DNA of 64,000 nucleotides from an endosymbiont 'TC1' of Trimyema compressum (GCF_001584725.1 NZ_CP014606.1:744001-808000), one strand, 5' to 3'; positions 47,252 to 56,963 are shown, counted from the stretch's first letter. Notes: generated by a model from the sequence alone, not told the origin. Numbers and translations: made by a program.

Positions 47252-48946
47252 ATGGCAATGAACCACAAAAAATACAAGGCGTTTCCTAGTATTGATTTTA
47301 AAGAAAGAACATGGCCAAACAGCACTATTACAAAAGCACCTATTTGGTGTAGCGTCGATTTAAGGGATGGTAACCAGGCCTTACCAATTCCAATGGGAGT
47401 TGAGGAAAAGCTAGCTTTATATAAGCTATTAATTAAGATGGGTTTTAAACAAATTGAAGTTTGTTTTCCTTCAGCATCTGAGACTGAATTTAAATTTTTA
47501 AGATCTTTGGTTAAGCAAAATCTTATTCCAGATAATGTGACAATTCAAGTATTAACACAAGCTCGTGAACATTTGATTAGAAGAACTTTTGAAGCCATTA
47601 AAGGCATTAAAAACTCTATTGTATATATCTATAATTCAACATCTACATTACAAAGAAAAGTTGTTTTTAATAAAGATAAAGAAGCTGTTAAGAAAATTGC
47701 AATAGAAAGCGTGAAGCTTGTTAAAGAACTTGCTGAAGAAGCTGCAACACGGGGAGAAAATGTAGTATTAGAGTATTCGCCTGAAAGCTTTACAGGAACA
47801 GAATTGGACTATGCTGTTGAAGTATGTGATGCGATTCTTGATGTATGGCAGCCTACGACAGAGAAAAAGGCAATTATTAATCTACCTTCCACTGTAGAGA
47901 TGGCTACTCCTAATGTCTATGCAGATCAAATTGAATGGTTTGCAAAACATATTAAAAACAGAGAGACTATATTAATTAGCCTCCATGCTCATAATGACAG
48001 AGGCACAGCTGTTGCTGCAACTGAATTAGGTATTTTAGCTGGGGCAGACAGAGTTGAGGGTACTCTTTTTGGAAATGATGAAAGAACTGGGAATGCTGAT
48101 ATTTTAAATGTAATGGTGAATATGTATTCTCAAGGTATTAATCCAGAAATTGATATTATTGATGTAAATGAAATTCAAAGAGTTTATGAAGAAACTACAA
48201 AATTAACTGTCCATCCTCGTCATCCATATGTTGGAGAGCTTGTCCATACTGCATTTAGTGGTTCTCATCACCAAGATGCAATAAACAAAGGTCTTAAATA
48301 CCTTAAAGATAATAATATAGAAGATATTTGGGAAGTACCATATTTGCCAATTGATCCTGCTGATTTAGGCAGAAGTTACGAAGCTATTATTCGTATTAAT
48401 AGTCAATCAGGAAAAGGTGGCGTTGCTTTTATTCTTGAAAGGGAATATGGTTTTAAAATTCCTAAATCAATGCATCCTGAGTTAGGGGCAATGATTAAAA
48501 AGGCTACAGATGAGTCTGGGAGTGAACTTTCAAAAGAAATGATTTTTGATATCTTCAAAAGAGAATATATTGACGTTGACGGCAATCTTATTTCGAAAGG
48601 TTATAAGATTAATGAAGAAACTTCAGATGAAGATGGCACAGTTACTTTTACAGGTACTGTTAGCTATAAAGGAAAAGAGGAAGAAATTATAGGATCTGGC
48701 AGTGGCCCGTTATCAGCTTTCTTAGATGCTATTAAAAAAATCGGCTTACCGGACTATACAATTACTGCTTATGAACAACATGCTAGAGAAGAAGGTGAAG
48801 ATTCACAAGCAATTACCTATGTGCAAATTGAAATAGAATCAACTAAATCAACTAATAGAAAGATGTTCGGCATAGGTATCTCCAAAAATATTACTTCTGC
48901 TTCTCTTAAAGCAGTTATTAATGGTATAAACAGGAGCCAAAAATAA
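47252..48946 (+). CDS. leuA: 2-isopropylmalate synthase (long, yeast-like form)
   Basis: A 564-residue enzyme condensing acetyl-CoA with 2-oxoisovalerate, first step of leucine synthesis. Starts AMNHKKYKAFPSIDFKERTW, then WCSVDLRDGNQAL (metal Asp, catalytic Arg), SLHAHNDRGTAVAA (HxH metal site), GTLFGNDERTGNAD and a C-terminal LeuA allosteric domain for leucine feedback. ATG at 47252 has AAAGGAG before it. Under the Leu T-box. No other leu gene follows, and ilvC in this window is dead, so its substrate supply is unclear. Confidence 0.94.
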   Translation: MAMNHKKYKAFPSIDFKERTWPNSTITKAPIWCSVDLRDGNQALPIPMGVEEKLALYKLLIKMGFKQIEVCFPSASETEFKFLRSLVKQNLIPDNVTIQVLTQAREHLIRRTFEAIKGIKNSIVYIYNSTSTLQRKVVFNKDKEAVKKIAIESVKLVKELAEEAATRGENVVLEYSPESFTGTELDYAVEVCDAILDVWQPTTEKKAIINLPSTVEMATPNVYADQIEWFAKHIKNRETILISLHAHNDRGTAVAATELGILAGADRVEGTLFGNDERTGNADILNVMVNMYSQGINPEIDIIDVNEIQRVYEETTKLTVHPRHPYVGELVHTAFSGSHHQDAINKGLKYLKDNNIEDIWEVPYLPIDPADLGRSYEAIIRINSQSGKGGVAFILEREYGFKIPKSMHPELGAMIKKATDESGSELSKEMIFDIFKREYIDVDGNLISKGYKINEETSDEDGTVTFTGTVSYKGKEEEIIGSGSGPLSAFLDAIKKIGLPDYTITAYEQHAREEGEDSQAITYVQIEIESTKSTNRKMFGIGISKNITSASLKAVINGINRSQK

Positions 48947-50164
48947 ATGCATAATATAGAAAAAATAATTGAGATAGCTATGGAAATGCTGTCTCAATTT
49001 ACTCAACAATACAATGATGTTTTTAAAAAGAATCATATTAAGGTCTTAGAAGCTTTTAGAAATAATCAAGTAACAGATGAGTGCTTTAGAGGCTCAACGG
49101 GTTATAGCTATAATGATTCAGGTCGAGAAGTATTAAATAAGGTATATGCTCAAATATTTAAAGGAGAAGCAGCTCTTGTCAGTAGCCATTTTGCTTCTGG
49201 CACTCATACTATTTACACTGGACTAAATAGCTTAGTTAACATAGGTGATAAAATACTGGTAATTGCAGGCAATCCATATGATACATTGTATAAAGCTTTT
49301 ACAGATAAAAATAGTTTTATTAATAAAAGAAATATTGACTTAGATATTCTAGCTTTAAATAATAGCCTGAGATTAGATATTGACGGATTCAAAAGGAGAA
49401 ATTTGACTGATTATAAACTTGTACTATTGCAACGTTCAAAAGGTTATAGTTTGCGTCCCTCTATTTCAATAGATGAAATAAAAGAGGTTGCCTTTATACT
49501 TAAGGAAAAAACTCCTAACACAATACTTTTTGTAGATAACTGTTATGGAGAATTTGTAGAAGAGCGAGAACCACTTGAAGTAGGAGCCGATGTTATAGCA
49601 GGCTCTCTAATAAAAAACCCTGGTGGCACTTTAGTATCATCTGGTGGTTATCTCATTGGCAGTGAAAAATTAGTCAATATGATTGCTGATAATTTTACTG
49701 TGCCAGGTATTGGACAGGAAATTGGGGCAGTAGATGGTACTACTTTACGCTTAATGTTTCAGGGATTATATTTAGCGCCTAAGGCTGTAGAAGAAGCTTT
49801 TTATAGTAGCCTCTATGCAAGCCTGCTATTTGAAGCTCTAGGCTATGGAACTTATCCCAAAAGCTGGGATAAAAGAACAGATGTTGTACAAGCAATTGCT
49901 TTTAAGGATAAAGCAAAGCTTATTAAATTCTGCCAGCTTATTCAAGCGCATTCTCCAGTAGATAGTTTTGTTCAACCCATCCCTTGGTTAATGCCTGGTT
50001 ATGACCATGAAGTTATCATGGCTTCTGGTTCATTTATTTCTGGTAGTTCATCTGAATTATCTGCAGATGGTCCTATTAGAGAACCTTACGCAGCCTATCT
50101 ACAAGGAGGCATTAGTTTCCATTATTCAAAGTATGCTTTAGATAATATTATAAAATATTTTTAG
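48947..50164 (+). CDS. Methionine-gamma-lyase-family PLP protein (YnbB-like)
   Basis: A 405-residue PLP enzyme of the Met_gamma_lyase (aluminium-resistance) family. FRGSTGYSYNDSGREVLNKVYA, VSSHFASGTHTI, LFVDNCYGEFVEEREPLEVGAD and the PLP lysine in AGSLIKNPGGTL. The family is widespread in Firmicutes with unproved physiological substrate. ATG is the base after the leuA stop and has AGGAG inside leuA, so it is co-transcribed with leuA. Confidence 0.85.
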   Translation: MHNIEKIIEIAMEMLSQFTQQYNDVFKKNHIKVLEAFRNNQVTDECFRGSTGYSYNDSGREVLNKVYAQIFKGEAALVSSHFASGTHTIYTGLNSLVNIGDKILVIAGNPYDTLYKAFTDKNSFINKRNIDLDILALNNSLRLDIDGFKRRNLTDYKLVLLQRSKGYSLRPSISIDEIKEVAFILKEKTPNTILFVDNCYGEFVEEREPLEVGADVIAGSLIKNPGGTLVSSGGYLIGSEKLVNMIADNFTVPGIGQEIGAVDGTTLRLMFQGLYLAPKAVEEAFYSSLYASLLFEALGYGTYPKSWDKRTDVVQAIAFKDKAKLIKFCQLIQAHSPVDSFVQPIPWLMPGYDHEVIMASGSFISGSSSELSADGPIREPYAAYLQGGISFHYSKYALDNIIKYF

Positions 50165-50253
50165 GAGATAAAGAAGCTGAAATAGGAGCAGATATTAATG
50201 AAAGTAATATAAGTAGAGAGGATATTTATACTACTAAAATTACTATGGTTTAA
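50164..50253 (+). pseudogene. Aldo/keto reductase scrap
   Basis: A 29-codon stretch reads GDKEAEIGADINES and NISREDIYTTKI, resembling the NEKEVGxAIxESGIxREExFxTTKL segment of aldo/keto reductases. Only this fragment remains. Confidence 0.4.
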
Positions 50254-50287
50254 TAATAAAAATATTAATAAATAAAGGAAGTATAGA

Positions 50288-50802
50288 ATGAAAATTAAAG
50301 GAGCAATTTTTGATTTTGATGGTACTTTAGTGGATTCAATGAAAACATGGGCATTCACTGGGTTATCGTTATTTAATCGGAAAAGGTTATAGACCTGATG
50401 AGAATCTTTGGAATAATACCAAAACAATGAGTATTTTTGAGGTTGCTAAATACTTTCATAATGTCTATGGATTAAAAGAAATAGAAATTCAAAATAATCA
50501 ATGAATTAAATGAGCTTGCAGAAGAAGATTATCAACTTAGAATTCCCTTAAAAGAAAAGAAGGGGTCATAGATTTTCTTAATACTTTATATAAAAAAGAA
50601 ATCCCCATGGTTATTGCAACTGCAACAGATAAGTATTTAGTGGAAAATGCTGTGAATCGATTGGGGATAGCAGATTACTTTTAAAAAAGCAGGTTTTCCT
50701 GTAGTAACAGTTTTTGATGAGAGTGCAGCTGATGAAGAGGACGAAATTCGATATTATGCTGATTGGTATTTAGAAAATATTAACCAATGGCAAATTGTTT
50801 AA
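50288..50802 (+). pseudogene. Broken HAD-superfamily phosphatase
   Basis: Starts IKGAIFDFDGTLVDSM (catalytic DxDGT), then in shifted frames KGYRPDENLWNNTKTMSIFEVAKYF, IPMVIATATDKYLVENAVNRLGI (motif II Thr) and the tail YADWYLENINQWQIV. Breaks near 50350, 50500, 50560 and a deletion near 50683 that removes motif III. Beta-phosphoglucomutase/phosphatase-like. Confidence 0.85.
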
Positions 50803-50805
50803 AAT

Positions 50806-50832
50806 AAAAAACGGCTGATTTAGCCGTTTTTT
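50806..50832. terminator. Bidirectional terminator between HAD pseudogene and lrgB
   Basis: AAAAACGGCT and AGCCGTTTTT form a hairpin flanked by A and T runs. Confidence 0.88.
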
Positions 50833-50835
50833 ATT

Positions 50836-51540
50836 TTAATAATAATTTGTAATAATCCAATTAAATAAGGGGAGACACAATATGGTAAGAATACCTGTAA
50901 TTGGAATACAAATTGCACTGACAGAACCTATAAGTTGCCCTTTTTCTAATGCCTGAGTTGTTCCTATTACATGGCTACTGGTGCCAAATGCACTACCAAG
51001 GGCAAAAAAATTTGTTATTTTAAATACTCTGCTTAAAAGGCTACCAAGAATAGCACCTGTAATACCTGTAATAATTACTGACGTAACTGTAATTGATGGA
51101 ATTGCTCCTAAAATGCCTGCAGCTTCAATGGCCATTGGAGTTGTAATGGAACGAGGAATTAGACTTACAAAAATATCTTTTGGAATTACAAATGCTTTGC
51201 AAAGTAAAAATGTTGTACTGAAAGCTAAAAAGACACTTAAAAAGCTCCCGATTAATATCACTCTTAAATTTTTAAATAGAATATTTAGTGTTTCATATAA
51301 AGGTACTGCAAGAATAACCACTGTAGGTCCTAAAAATGAGGATATTACTTTACCACCACCTTCATATAATTCATAGGGAATATTAAAAATCAAAAGTAAG
51401 ATAATAATTGCGGCCATTGTCATAATATTAGGGTATATAAAAGATAATGGTTTTTTCTTGTAAATATAATAAAATAATACATATAGAGCTAAGGTGAATA
51501 AAATACTAATAATTATTTGAACAATATTATTCATTGCCAT
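50836..51540 (-). CDS. lrgB: LrgB/CidB-family antiholin-like membrane protein
   Basis: About 234 residues with six to seven membrane helices. LGPTVVILAVPLYETL, LIPRSITTPMAIEAAGILG and GSAFGTSSHVIGTTQAL are LrgB signatures. LrgAB affects murein hydrolase activity and, in several species, pyruvate or glycolate movement. ATG at 51540 with CAGGTG upstream overlaps the end of lrgA by 14 bases. Confidence 0.92.
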   Translation of the reverse strand: MAMNNIVQIIISILFTLALYVLFYYIYKKKPLSFIYPNIMTMAAIIILLLIFNIPYELYEGGGKVISSFLGPTVVILAVPLYETLNILFKNLRVILIGSFLSVFLAFSTTFLLCKAFVIPKDIFVSLIPRSITTPMAIEAAGILGAIPSITVTSVIITGITGAILGSLLSRVFKITNFFALGSAFGTSSHVIGTTQALEKGQLIGSVSAICIPITGILTILCLPLFNWIITNYY

Positions 51541-51910
51541 CACCTGCTTTGCCTGTCATCCACTGTACTACCTTTCCTACGCCAACAAAAACTACTAGGA
51601 CACCGATTTCAATAACAATAACAATTTGCAGAATATAGTCTCCTAGAATGCCTAGGGTTGTGAGAATTGAAACTCCAGCAGGAACAAAGAAAAAACTAAT
51701 GTGGCGGATAAAAAACTTTGCAAATTTCTTAATAAATTCATAGGGAATTATTTTAAGCTGTAAAAGTATTAGCAGTAGAAACATGCCAATTAAGTTACCT
51801 GGCAGCACTGGAATAAATTTAGCCAGTAGCTCACCAAGCCATAGAAGCAGTAATACGATTAATAGAGGCAATATATATTCAATAATAAATTGCTTTATTT
51901 TTGCAAACAT
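51527..51910 (-). CDS. lrgA: LrgA/CidA-family holin-like protein
   Basis: A 127-residue protein with four membrane helices. LGELLAKFIPVLPGNLIGMFLL and FFIRHISFFFVPAGVSI are typical. Partner of lrgB in one minus-strand operon. GGAG ribosome site. No LytSR regulator is present nearby. Confidence 0.92.
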   Translation of the reverse strand: MFAKIKQFIIEYILPLLIVLLLLWLGELLAKFIPVLPGNLIGMFLLLILLQLKIIPYEFIKKFAKFFIRHISFFFVPAGVSILTTLGILGDYILQIVIVIEIGVLVVFVGVGKVVQWMTGKAGDGNE

Positions 51911-51951
51911 TATATTCTAATCTCCAATCTTAATTAAGCTGCGACTCTATT

Positions 51952-51980
51952 ATTATACCTTATTTTCTTAAAGAAAACAA
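51952..51980 (-). promoter_or_regulatory. Promoter of lrgAB
   Basis: On the minus strand: TTGTTT (51980-51975), 17-base spacer, TATAAT (51957-51952). Confidence 0.65.
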
Positions 51981-52066
51981 AAAAAACTCTAGCAAATAGT
52001 TTATAATTTTTAAAGTATATCTTCTTTTATTAAAAATAATAAAACTTGTTAATAATGATAAAGTAG

Positions 52067-52095
52067 TTGACAAATATTATAAGTTTATCTATAAT
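52067..52095 (+). promoter_or_regulatory. Promoter of the S-box-metNIQ operon
   Basis: Perfect TTGACA (52067-52072), 17-base spacer, perfect TATAAT (52090-52095). Confidence 0.9.
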
Positions 52096-52123
52096 AGTCA
52101 TTAGCAGTAAAATTGAATAATGA

Positions 52124-52268
52124 ACTTATCAAGAGTGATGGAGGGTACGGCCCTATGAAGTCCAGCAACCAGTATTAAATACTAGGTGCTAAATCCGGCC
52201 AAGTAGATTTTCTAGTTGGAGAGATAAGGAAATGTTGATTCAAGCTCAAGGTTTCCTTGAGCTTTTTT
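52124..52268 (+). promoter_or_regulatory. SAM-I (S-box) riboswitch with terminator
   Basis: The aptamer reads CTTATCAAGAGTGATGGAGG ... GGCCCTATGAAGTCCAGCAACC ... GGTGCTAAATCC ... GAGAGATAAGG (52125-52230), an almost consensus SAM-I core. The expression platform is the hairpin AAGCTCAAGG/CCTTGAGCTT with a T run (52242-52268). SAM binding should terminate transcription before metN. Confidence 0.95.
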
Positions 52269-52287
52269 AATATCCTAGGAGGTTATC

Positions 52288-53247
52288 ATGATTATAGTAA
52301 AAGACTTAATTAAATCCTATGGTGAAACGACAATATTAAAAAATATTTCTTTTGAAATAAATAAAGGGGAAATATTTGGTATTGTAGGCCGAAGTGGGGC
52401 AGGAAAATCCACTCTATTAAGGTGTTTAAATGGATTAGAGCACTATCAGGATGGCTCCATTAAAGTTTTGGGAAAAGAAATTAAAGATTTAAAGGAAAAA
52501 GACTTAAATGAGTTTAAGAAAGATATGGGAATGATTTTCCAAAACTTTAATTTAATGGAAAGAAAAACGGTTTTTGATAATATTGCTTTTCCAATGGAAA
52601 TTCATAAAGTTAAGAAAGATGCTATAAAAGAGAGAGTAACTGAACTTTTAAAATTAGTGGAACTTGAAGATAAAAGAAATCAGTATATTAGCCAGCTTAG
52701 TGGCGGACAAAAACAGAGAGTGGGTATTGCTAGAGCACTGGCTTTAAATCCCCAGATTCTACTTTGTGATGAAGCTACCTCAGCATTAGATCCGAAAACA
52801 ACTACCGGAGTTCTCGATTTACTAGATAAAATCAATAAAGAACTGGGAATTACTATTGTAATTGTTACACATCAAATGGAGGTTATTAAAAATAGCTGTA
52901 GTAGAACTTTGGTTCTTGAATCTGGACATATTAAAGGTATTGATTTGACAGAAAATTTATTTCTAAAAAAACCCCATGTGCTAGATAGTTTCTTTGATGA
53001 AAATGAATTATTACCTAAAACAGGCACTAATATTAAGCTTTTATTTAATGATGATACAAGTACAAGAGCTATCATTGCTCGAATGGCCAGAGCTTTAGAC
53101 TTAGATATATCGATTGTATGGGGAGAATTAGAGTCTTTTAAGGATAAAGTATTAGGTTCTTTAATTATTAATATTGAATCAAAATTTCTAGAGGATGTTG
53201 TTACGTATCTTGAAGAAGAAAAAATTCAGTGGGAGGTGCTAAAATAA
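52288..53247 (+). CDS. metN: Methionine ABC transporter ATP-binding protein
   Basis: A 319-residue ATPase. Walker A GRSGAGKST, signature LSGGQKQRVGIARAL, Walker B ILLCDEATSALD, switch VTHQM, and a C-terminal NIL domain (about 245-319) that senses methionine to inhibit transport. Under the S-box. Stop overlaps the metI start by one base. Confidence 0.95.
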   Translation: MIIVKDLIKSYGETTILKNISFEINKGEIFGIVGRSGAGKSTLLRCLNGLEHYQDGSIKVLGKEIKDLKEKDLNEFKKDMGMIFQNFNLMERKTVFDNIAFPMEIHKVKKDAIKERVTELLKLVELEDKRNQYISQLSGGQKQRVGIARALALNPQILLCDEATSALDPKTTTGVLDLLDKINKELGITIVIVTHQMEVIKNSCSRTLVLESGHIKGIDLTENLFLKKPHVLDSFFDENELLPKTGTNIKLLFNDDTSTRAIIARMARALDLDISIVWGELESFKDKVLGSLIINIESKFLEDVVTYLEEEKIQWEVLK

Positions 53248-53915
53248 TGGATGGCTTTATTAATGAATCATTAGAAGTTTTTAAAAGTTTACCAACTCCT
53301 TTACTTGAGACCATTTATATTGTATTTATTTCAACAGTTGGAGCTGTAATTTTAGGGGTCATTCCAGCAATTCTATTATTAATGACTAAAAAAGATGGCT
53401 TAAAGCCTAATAAAGCTGTATTTGGTATTTTGGACTTCATTGTAAATACACTTCGAAGTTTTCCTTTTGTTATTTTAATAACTGTACTCATTCCTCTTAC
53501 TCGTTTTATTACAGGAAGCTCCATTGGTACCAATGCCGTTATCGTACCTTTGGTTATTGGCGCTGCACCATTTGTTACTAGAATTATTGAAAATGCCTTA
53601 AATGAAGTAGACAAAGGTGTTGTTGAAGCAGCCAGAGCTTTTGGTGCTAATAAGAGACAGGTATTTTCAAAAGTGCTTTTTAAAGAAGCCGTGCCTGCTT
53701 TAATTTCTGGATTAACTTTAACTATTATTGTAATTTTAGGCTATTCAGCAATGGCTGGCGTTGTAGGAGGTGGTGGTATCGGTGACTATGCAATTCGTTA
53801 TGGTTACCAAAGAAACAATCCAATTGTGCTACTTTATACAGTAATTTCTCTTGTAATTATTGTACAAATTATTCAATCTACAGGAAACTATCTTTATAAA
53901 AAATCGATTCGCTAA
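53247..53915 (+). CDS. metI: Methionine ABC transporter permease
   Basis: A 222-residue protein with five membrane helices and the ABC-permease EAA loop EAARAFGANKRQVFSKVLFKEA. ATG at 53247 follows GGGAGGTG; the in-frame GTG at 53229 is inside metN and less likely. Confidence 0.94.
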   Translation: MDGFINESLEVFKSLPTPLLETIYIVFISTVGAVILGVIPAILLLMTKKDGLKPNKAVFGILDFIVNTLRSFPFVILITVLIPLTRFITGSSIGTNAVIVPLVIGAAPFVTRIIENALNEVDKGVVEAARAFGANKRQVFSKVLFKEAVPALISGLTLTIIVILGYSAMAGVVGGGGIGDYAIRYGYQRNNPIVLLYTVISLVIIVQIIQSTGNYLYKKSIR

Positions 53916-53943
53916 AATATTAAAAATTTGGGAGGAAAAATAA

Positions 53944-54747
53944 ATGAAAAAAATTATTCTAACATTATTAACTTTAGGTGTTGTAGCATTGCTTATTGTA
54001 GGTTGCAGTACTGCTAAAGATGAAAAAACCATTAAAATTGGGGCAACTGCCTTTCCTCATGTAGAGATTCTAAAAGTAGCTGAACCTTTAATCGAAGCAA
54101 AAGGCTACAAACTCGAAATTCAGGAATTTAGTGATTATACATTAATGAATGGTGCTGTAAATGATAAAAATCTAGATGCTAATTTTTTCCAACACGAACC
54201 ATTTTTAAATGCCGATATTAAAAATCATGGTTACCAAATATCCGATGTTGGTAAAGTTCATATTGAACCAATGGGAGTCTATTCAAAAACTATTAAAAGC
54301 TTAAAAGAGCTAAAAGATGGGGATTCAATTGCTATACCTAATGATGAATCAAATGGCAGCCGTGCTTTACTGTTACTTGAGAAATACAATATCATTGAGT
54401 TAAAAGATGGGGTAGAGGTGCCAAGTCTCAATCACATAACAAAGAATGCTAAGAATATTAAATTTGTTGAGGTTGATGCTGCGTCATTGCCGGCAACAAT
54501 AGATGATCCTAAAATTAATGCTGCTGTTATTAATACGAACTTTGCTTTAGCAGCTAAACTTAATCCTATTAAAGATGCCATAGTAATGGAGGACAAGGAT
54601 TCACCTTACGCAAATATTATTGTTGTAAGAACAGAAGATAAAGATAAAGAATATGTTAAAGTATTAGTTGATGCATTACATTCAGATGAAGTTAAGGAAT
54701 ATATTCAAAATAATTTAGCTGAACAAGGTATTGTAATTGCCTTTTAA
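53944..54747 (+). CDS. metQ: Methionine-binding lipoprotein
   Basis: A 267-residue NlpA-family substrate-binding protein. Lipoprotein signal with lipobox LIVGC and lipidated Cys21. IKIGATAFPHVEILKVAEPL, NLDANFFQHEPFL and PNDESNGSRALLLLE are MetQ signatures. Third gene of metNIQ, importing methionine. Confidence 0.94.
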   Translation: MKKIILTLLTLGVVALLIVGCSTAKDEKTIKIGATAFPHVEILKVAEPLIEAKGYKLEIQEFSDYTLMNGAVNDKNLDANFFQHEPFLNADIKNHGYQISDVGKVHIEPMGVYSKTIKSLKELKDGDSIAIPNDESNGSRALLLLEKYNIIELKDGVEVPSLNHITKNAKNIKFVEVDAASLPATIDDPKINAAVINTNFALAAKLNPIKDAIVMEDKDSPYANIIVVRTEDKDKEYVKVLVDALHSDEVKEYIQNNLAEQGIVIAF

Positions 54748-54760
54748 CCGTGTTGAGAGT

Positions 54761-54805
54761 ATAGCCGCCAATTAAAATTAAAAAGAATTGGTGGCTATTT
54801 ATTTT
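54761..54805 (+). terminator. Terminator after metQ
   Basis: ATAGCCGCCAATT pairs with AATTGGTGGCTAT (one G-U) across a 12-base loop, followed by TTATTTTT. Confidence 0.8.
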
Positions 54806-54900
54806 TAATCAGCTATTATCAATTAATCCTATAGGATAGCTATAATGATAGATAAAATTTATTTGACAACTAGTGGTTTGTATTCTATAATTTTATTAGT

Positions 54901-54928
54901 ATGAAATTTTAGATATGAAATTTTAGAA
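54901..54928. repeat. 14-bp tandem duplication before the lipoprotein pseudogene
   Basis: ATGAAATTTTAGAT is followed at once by ATGAAATTTTAGAA (13 of 14 identical). Confidence 0.85.
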
Positions 54929-54940
54929 TAGGAGAAGAAA

Positions 54941-55376
54941 ATGAAAAAAATTAAAGGTTTAATTTTATTGTTTCTGTTAATGTTAGGTAGCATGGGATTT
55001 TTTGGGTGTTCCAATAATAGCAATAAAAACAGCTGAGTCGACATATAACTATATTACAGCTGAAAATCTAAAAAATGACATCGAAAGCAATAAAGAAATA
55101 ATACTACCGGATATTCAAGTAGAGGCAGACTATGATGTTCATCTTAAGAATACTATTCCAAATACTTATGCTTATCCAGTAGAGACAGATGAACAAAAAT
55201 CCATGTTGGATGCTGTACTTCCAGAGTTAAAAGCAAGTAAAAATCCTATTATTATTTGTCCTGGAGGGGGCAAAGGAGCAACTAGAACTAAGGTATTGAT
55301 TATTGATGAAAGCAGACTTTTAATTTTAGAAAATGGTCAAAAAGGGTGGCCTTATGCTGAGCTATTGGCACAATAA
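54941..55376 (+). pseudogene. Broken rhodanese-domain lipoprotein
   Basis: Signal peptide and lipobox (LLFLLMLGSMGFFGC) in one frame, then a one-base shift near 55015 and the rest of the protein: YNYITAENLKNDIESNKEI, TYAYPVETDEQKSMLDAVLPELKASK, IIICPGGGKGATRT (candidate active cysteine) and LLILENGQKGWPYAELL. The DESRLLILENGQKGWPY ending matches rhodanese-like lipoproteins of Clostridia. A few residues before IDESR also seem lost. Confidence 0.75.
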
Positions 55377-55390
55377 ATATTTCCAGTTTA

Positions 55391-55427
55391 AAAAAATAAG
55401 CAAACAGATATGTTTGCTTATTTTTTT
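55391..55427 (+). terminator. Terminator after the rhodanese lipoprotein pseudogene
   Basis: AAAAAATAAGCAAACA and TGTTTGCTTATTTTTT pair around a 4-base loop. Confidence 0.9.
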
Positions 55428-55429
55428 AT

Positions 55430-55640
55430 GGTATTATTAGCATAGTAGACAAGTGAAATTAAAATGGATTATTTATTTTTAGTAGCAATAAAAGTAATAG
55501 TCCAGAAAAAAATTGTATTGAATTAATTATTCTCTATCTAAAAATGAATGTTATGATGTTATGGATGTAGAAATAATTTTAATAGATGTAAATTTAGGTT
55601 TTTAAAATTATAATTTGATTTAAAAGGAGACGGATAATAT
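55430..55640. other. AT-rich stretch with no recognisable gene
   Basis: Short frames only, no known motif. Probably the remains of deleted sequence upstream of the next gene scrap; an AAGGAG site just before 55642 belongs to that scrap. Confidence 0.5.
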
Positions 55641-55641
55641 A

Positions 55642-55866
55642 ATGGTTAATGATAGTTTATCCTTGGAAAGTAAGAATATTATTATTACTGGGGCAAGTAG
55701 GCCCTTGGGTATTGGCCATAGCTTAACAAAACGTTTTTTAAAATATGGGGCTAATGTAGCAATTCATGGCTATTGCCCATACGATTTAGCATTAAATTAT
55801 AGAGATGCCTCAAATAATAATATTTTTAAATTATTGGATGGAAGAATATCAAAAAATAAGCAGTAG
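55642..55866 (+). pseudogene. Truncated short-chain dehydrogenase
   Basis: 74 codons of an SDR N terminus: SKNIIITGASRPLGIGHSL (the TGxxxGIG cofactor loop) and FLKYGANVAIHGYCPYDLALNY. The catalytic Tyr-Lys part is missing; the frame runs straight into a scrap of an ArsR-type gene, so a deletion joined them. Confidence 0.75.
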
Positions 55867-56245
55867 CACAACCATTTTAAAAACTGTAGTATTTGTTTTA
55901 TAGAAGATAGTGGTTATTGTGGACTTAATAGTTATGAATTAATTAAAGAGCTTACTAATAAATAAAATAAATAAAAATGCTAATAATTTATTACAGCTTC
56001 AACTTAAGGTTTTAGGCGATTCTAGTAAATTAAAAATTTTGTTGTTGATTAAAAATCAACCTAAATATAATTTAGAAATAGCAGAAGCACTTTCATTATC
56101 TGCAGCAACTGTTTCCCACCATATGAGCACTCTCTTTAATTGCTTTTTTGTAAAATTTACAAAAAAGAATGGAAAAATTTATTATGAATTAGAAAAAGAA
56201 TCTATGGAAAATTTTATTACTAATTTTAAAAATTTATGGCTTTAA
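55867..56245 (+). pseudogene. Truncated and frameshifted ArsR-family regulator
   Basis: The C-terminal winged helix is clear: LKVLGDSSKLKILLLIK, NLEIAEALSLSAATVSHHMSTL and KKNGKIYYELEKESMENFI. Upstream pieces (SGYCGLNSYELIKELTNK) look like the preceding helices in another frame. The N terminus is lost at the SDR junction. It lies before an exporter pseudogene, the usual regulator-exporter pairing. Confidence 0.7.
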
Positions 56246-56257
56246 AGTTGATTTATA

Positions 56258-56292
56258 AATAGCTTCTCAAAATATTTTGAGAAGCTATTTTA
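56258..56292 (+). terminator. Terminator after the ArsR scrap
   Basis: AATAGCTTCTCAAAAT and ATTTTGAGAAGCTATT form a perfect 16-bp palindrome, then TTTTA. Confidence 0.88.
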
Positions 56293-56610
56293 CTATAAAG
56301 AATAAAGAATTATTTAATTAAATCAAATGCTATGGTTCAACAGATAAATGCATTATCTAATGTAGTAATGATAAGTATTATTGGCTTTGTTATTGCGGCA
56401 GTAATTGAATTATTTTTAAAAATCCCTTATATCAAGCGTAAACTTGAAAGTAATATAATTAGAACGATAGGAAATGACTTTAAATAAGGCTTAAATTTTA
56501 TTGTGAAGGTTATATAAACCATTAATATTGAAAATTTGCCTTGTTGTGACTGCTTTTAATCTTTTTTATCTTCAATGCTAATTTGTTGGATTGCCTTTTA
56601 TTATTAAAAT

Positions 56611-56634
56611 CACATTAGGACTCACATTAGGACT
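56611..56634. repeat. 12-bp perfect tandem duplication in the MFS remnant
   Basis: CACATTAGGACT repeated twice head to tail; one copy fits the family reading. Confidence 0.92.
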
Positions 56635-56796
56635 TAGTAGCCAGCGCTTTATTGTGATGATTCCTCTTGTCATTGCTCTTTCAGTTGGAGTTGTACCAAT
56701 AGTTGCATACAGTATCATGACCGTATGTTCCTTCTTAATTATGTATGTATGATTTTCGTCTCATTTTTCAGCTTTCAGCATTCATATGCTTACTTA

Positions 56797-56826
56797 TATA
56801 CAATGTAAAACTATACAATGTGAAAC
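56797..56826. repeat. 15-bp near-perfect tandem duplication in the MFS remnant
   Basis: TATACAATGTAAAAC then TATACAATGTGAAAC, one difference. Confidence 0.88.
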
Positions 56827-56963
56827 GCTTAATGAGCTATTAGGAAAAGTTAGTTCTCTAATGGATTTCTTTTTGATGCTTTTTCTGATAATGTTACTTA
56901 TGTTATTGGATTTACTATTATCATGGGTATGGCTATTACATTTGCTTCAAAAGGAGATTTATT

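Noticed and set aside
50981-51376. 131-codon plus-strand ORF inside lrgB
   Set aside because: Antisense to a clear LrgB coding frame; composition follows from the hydrophobic codons of the other strand.
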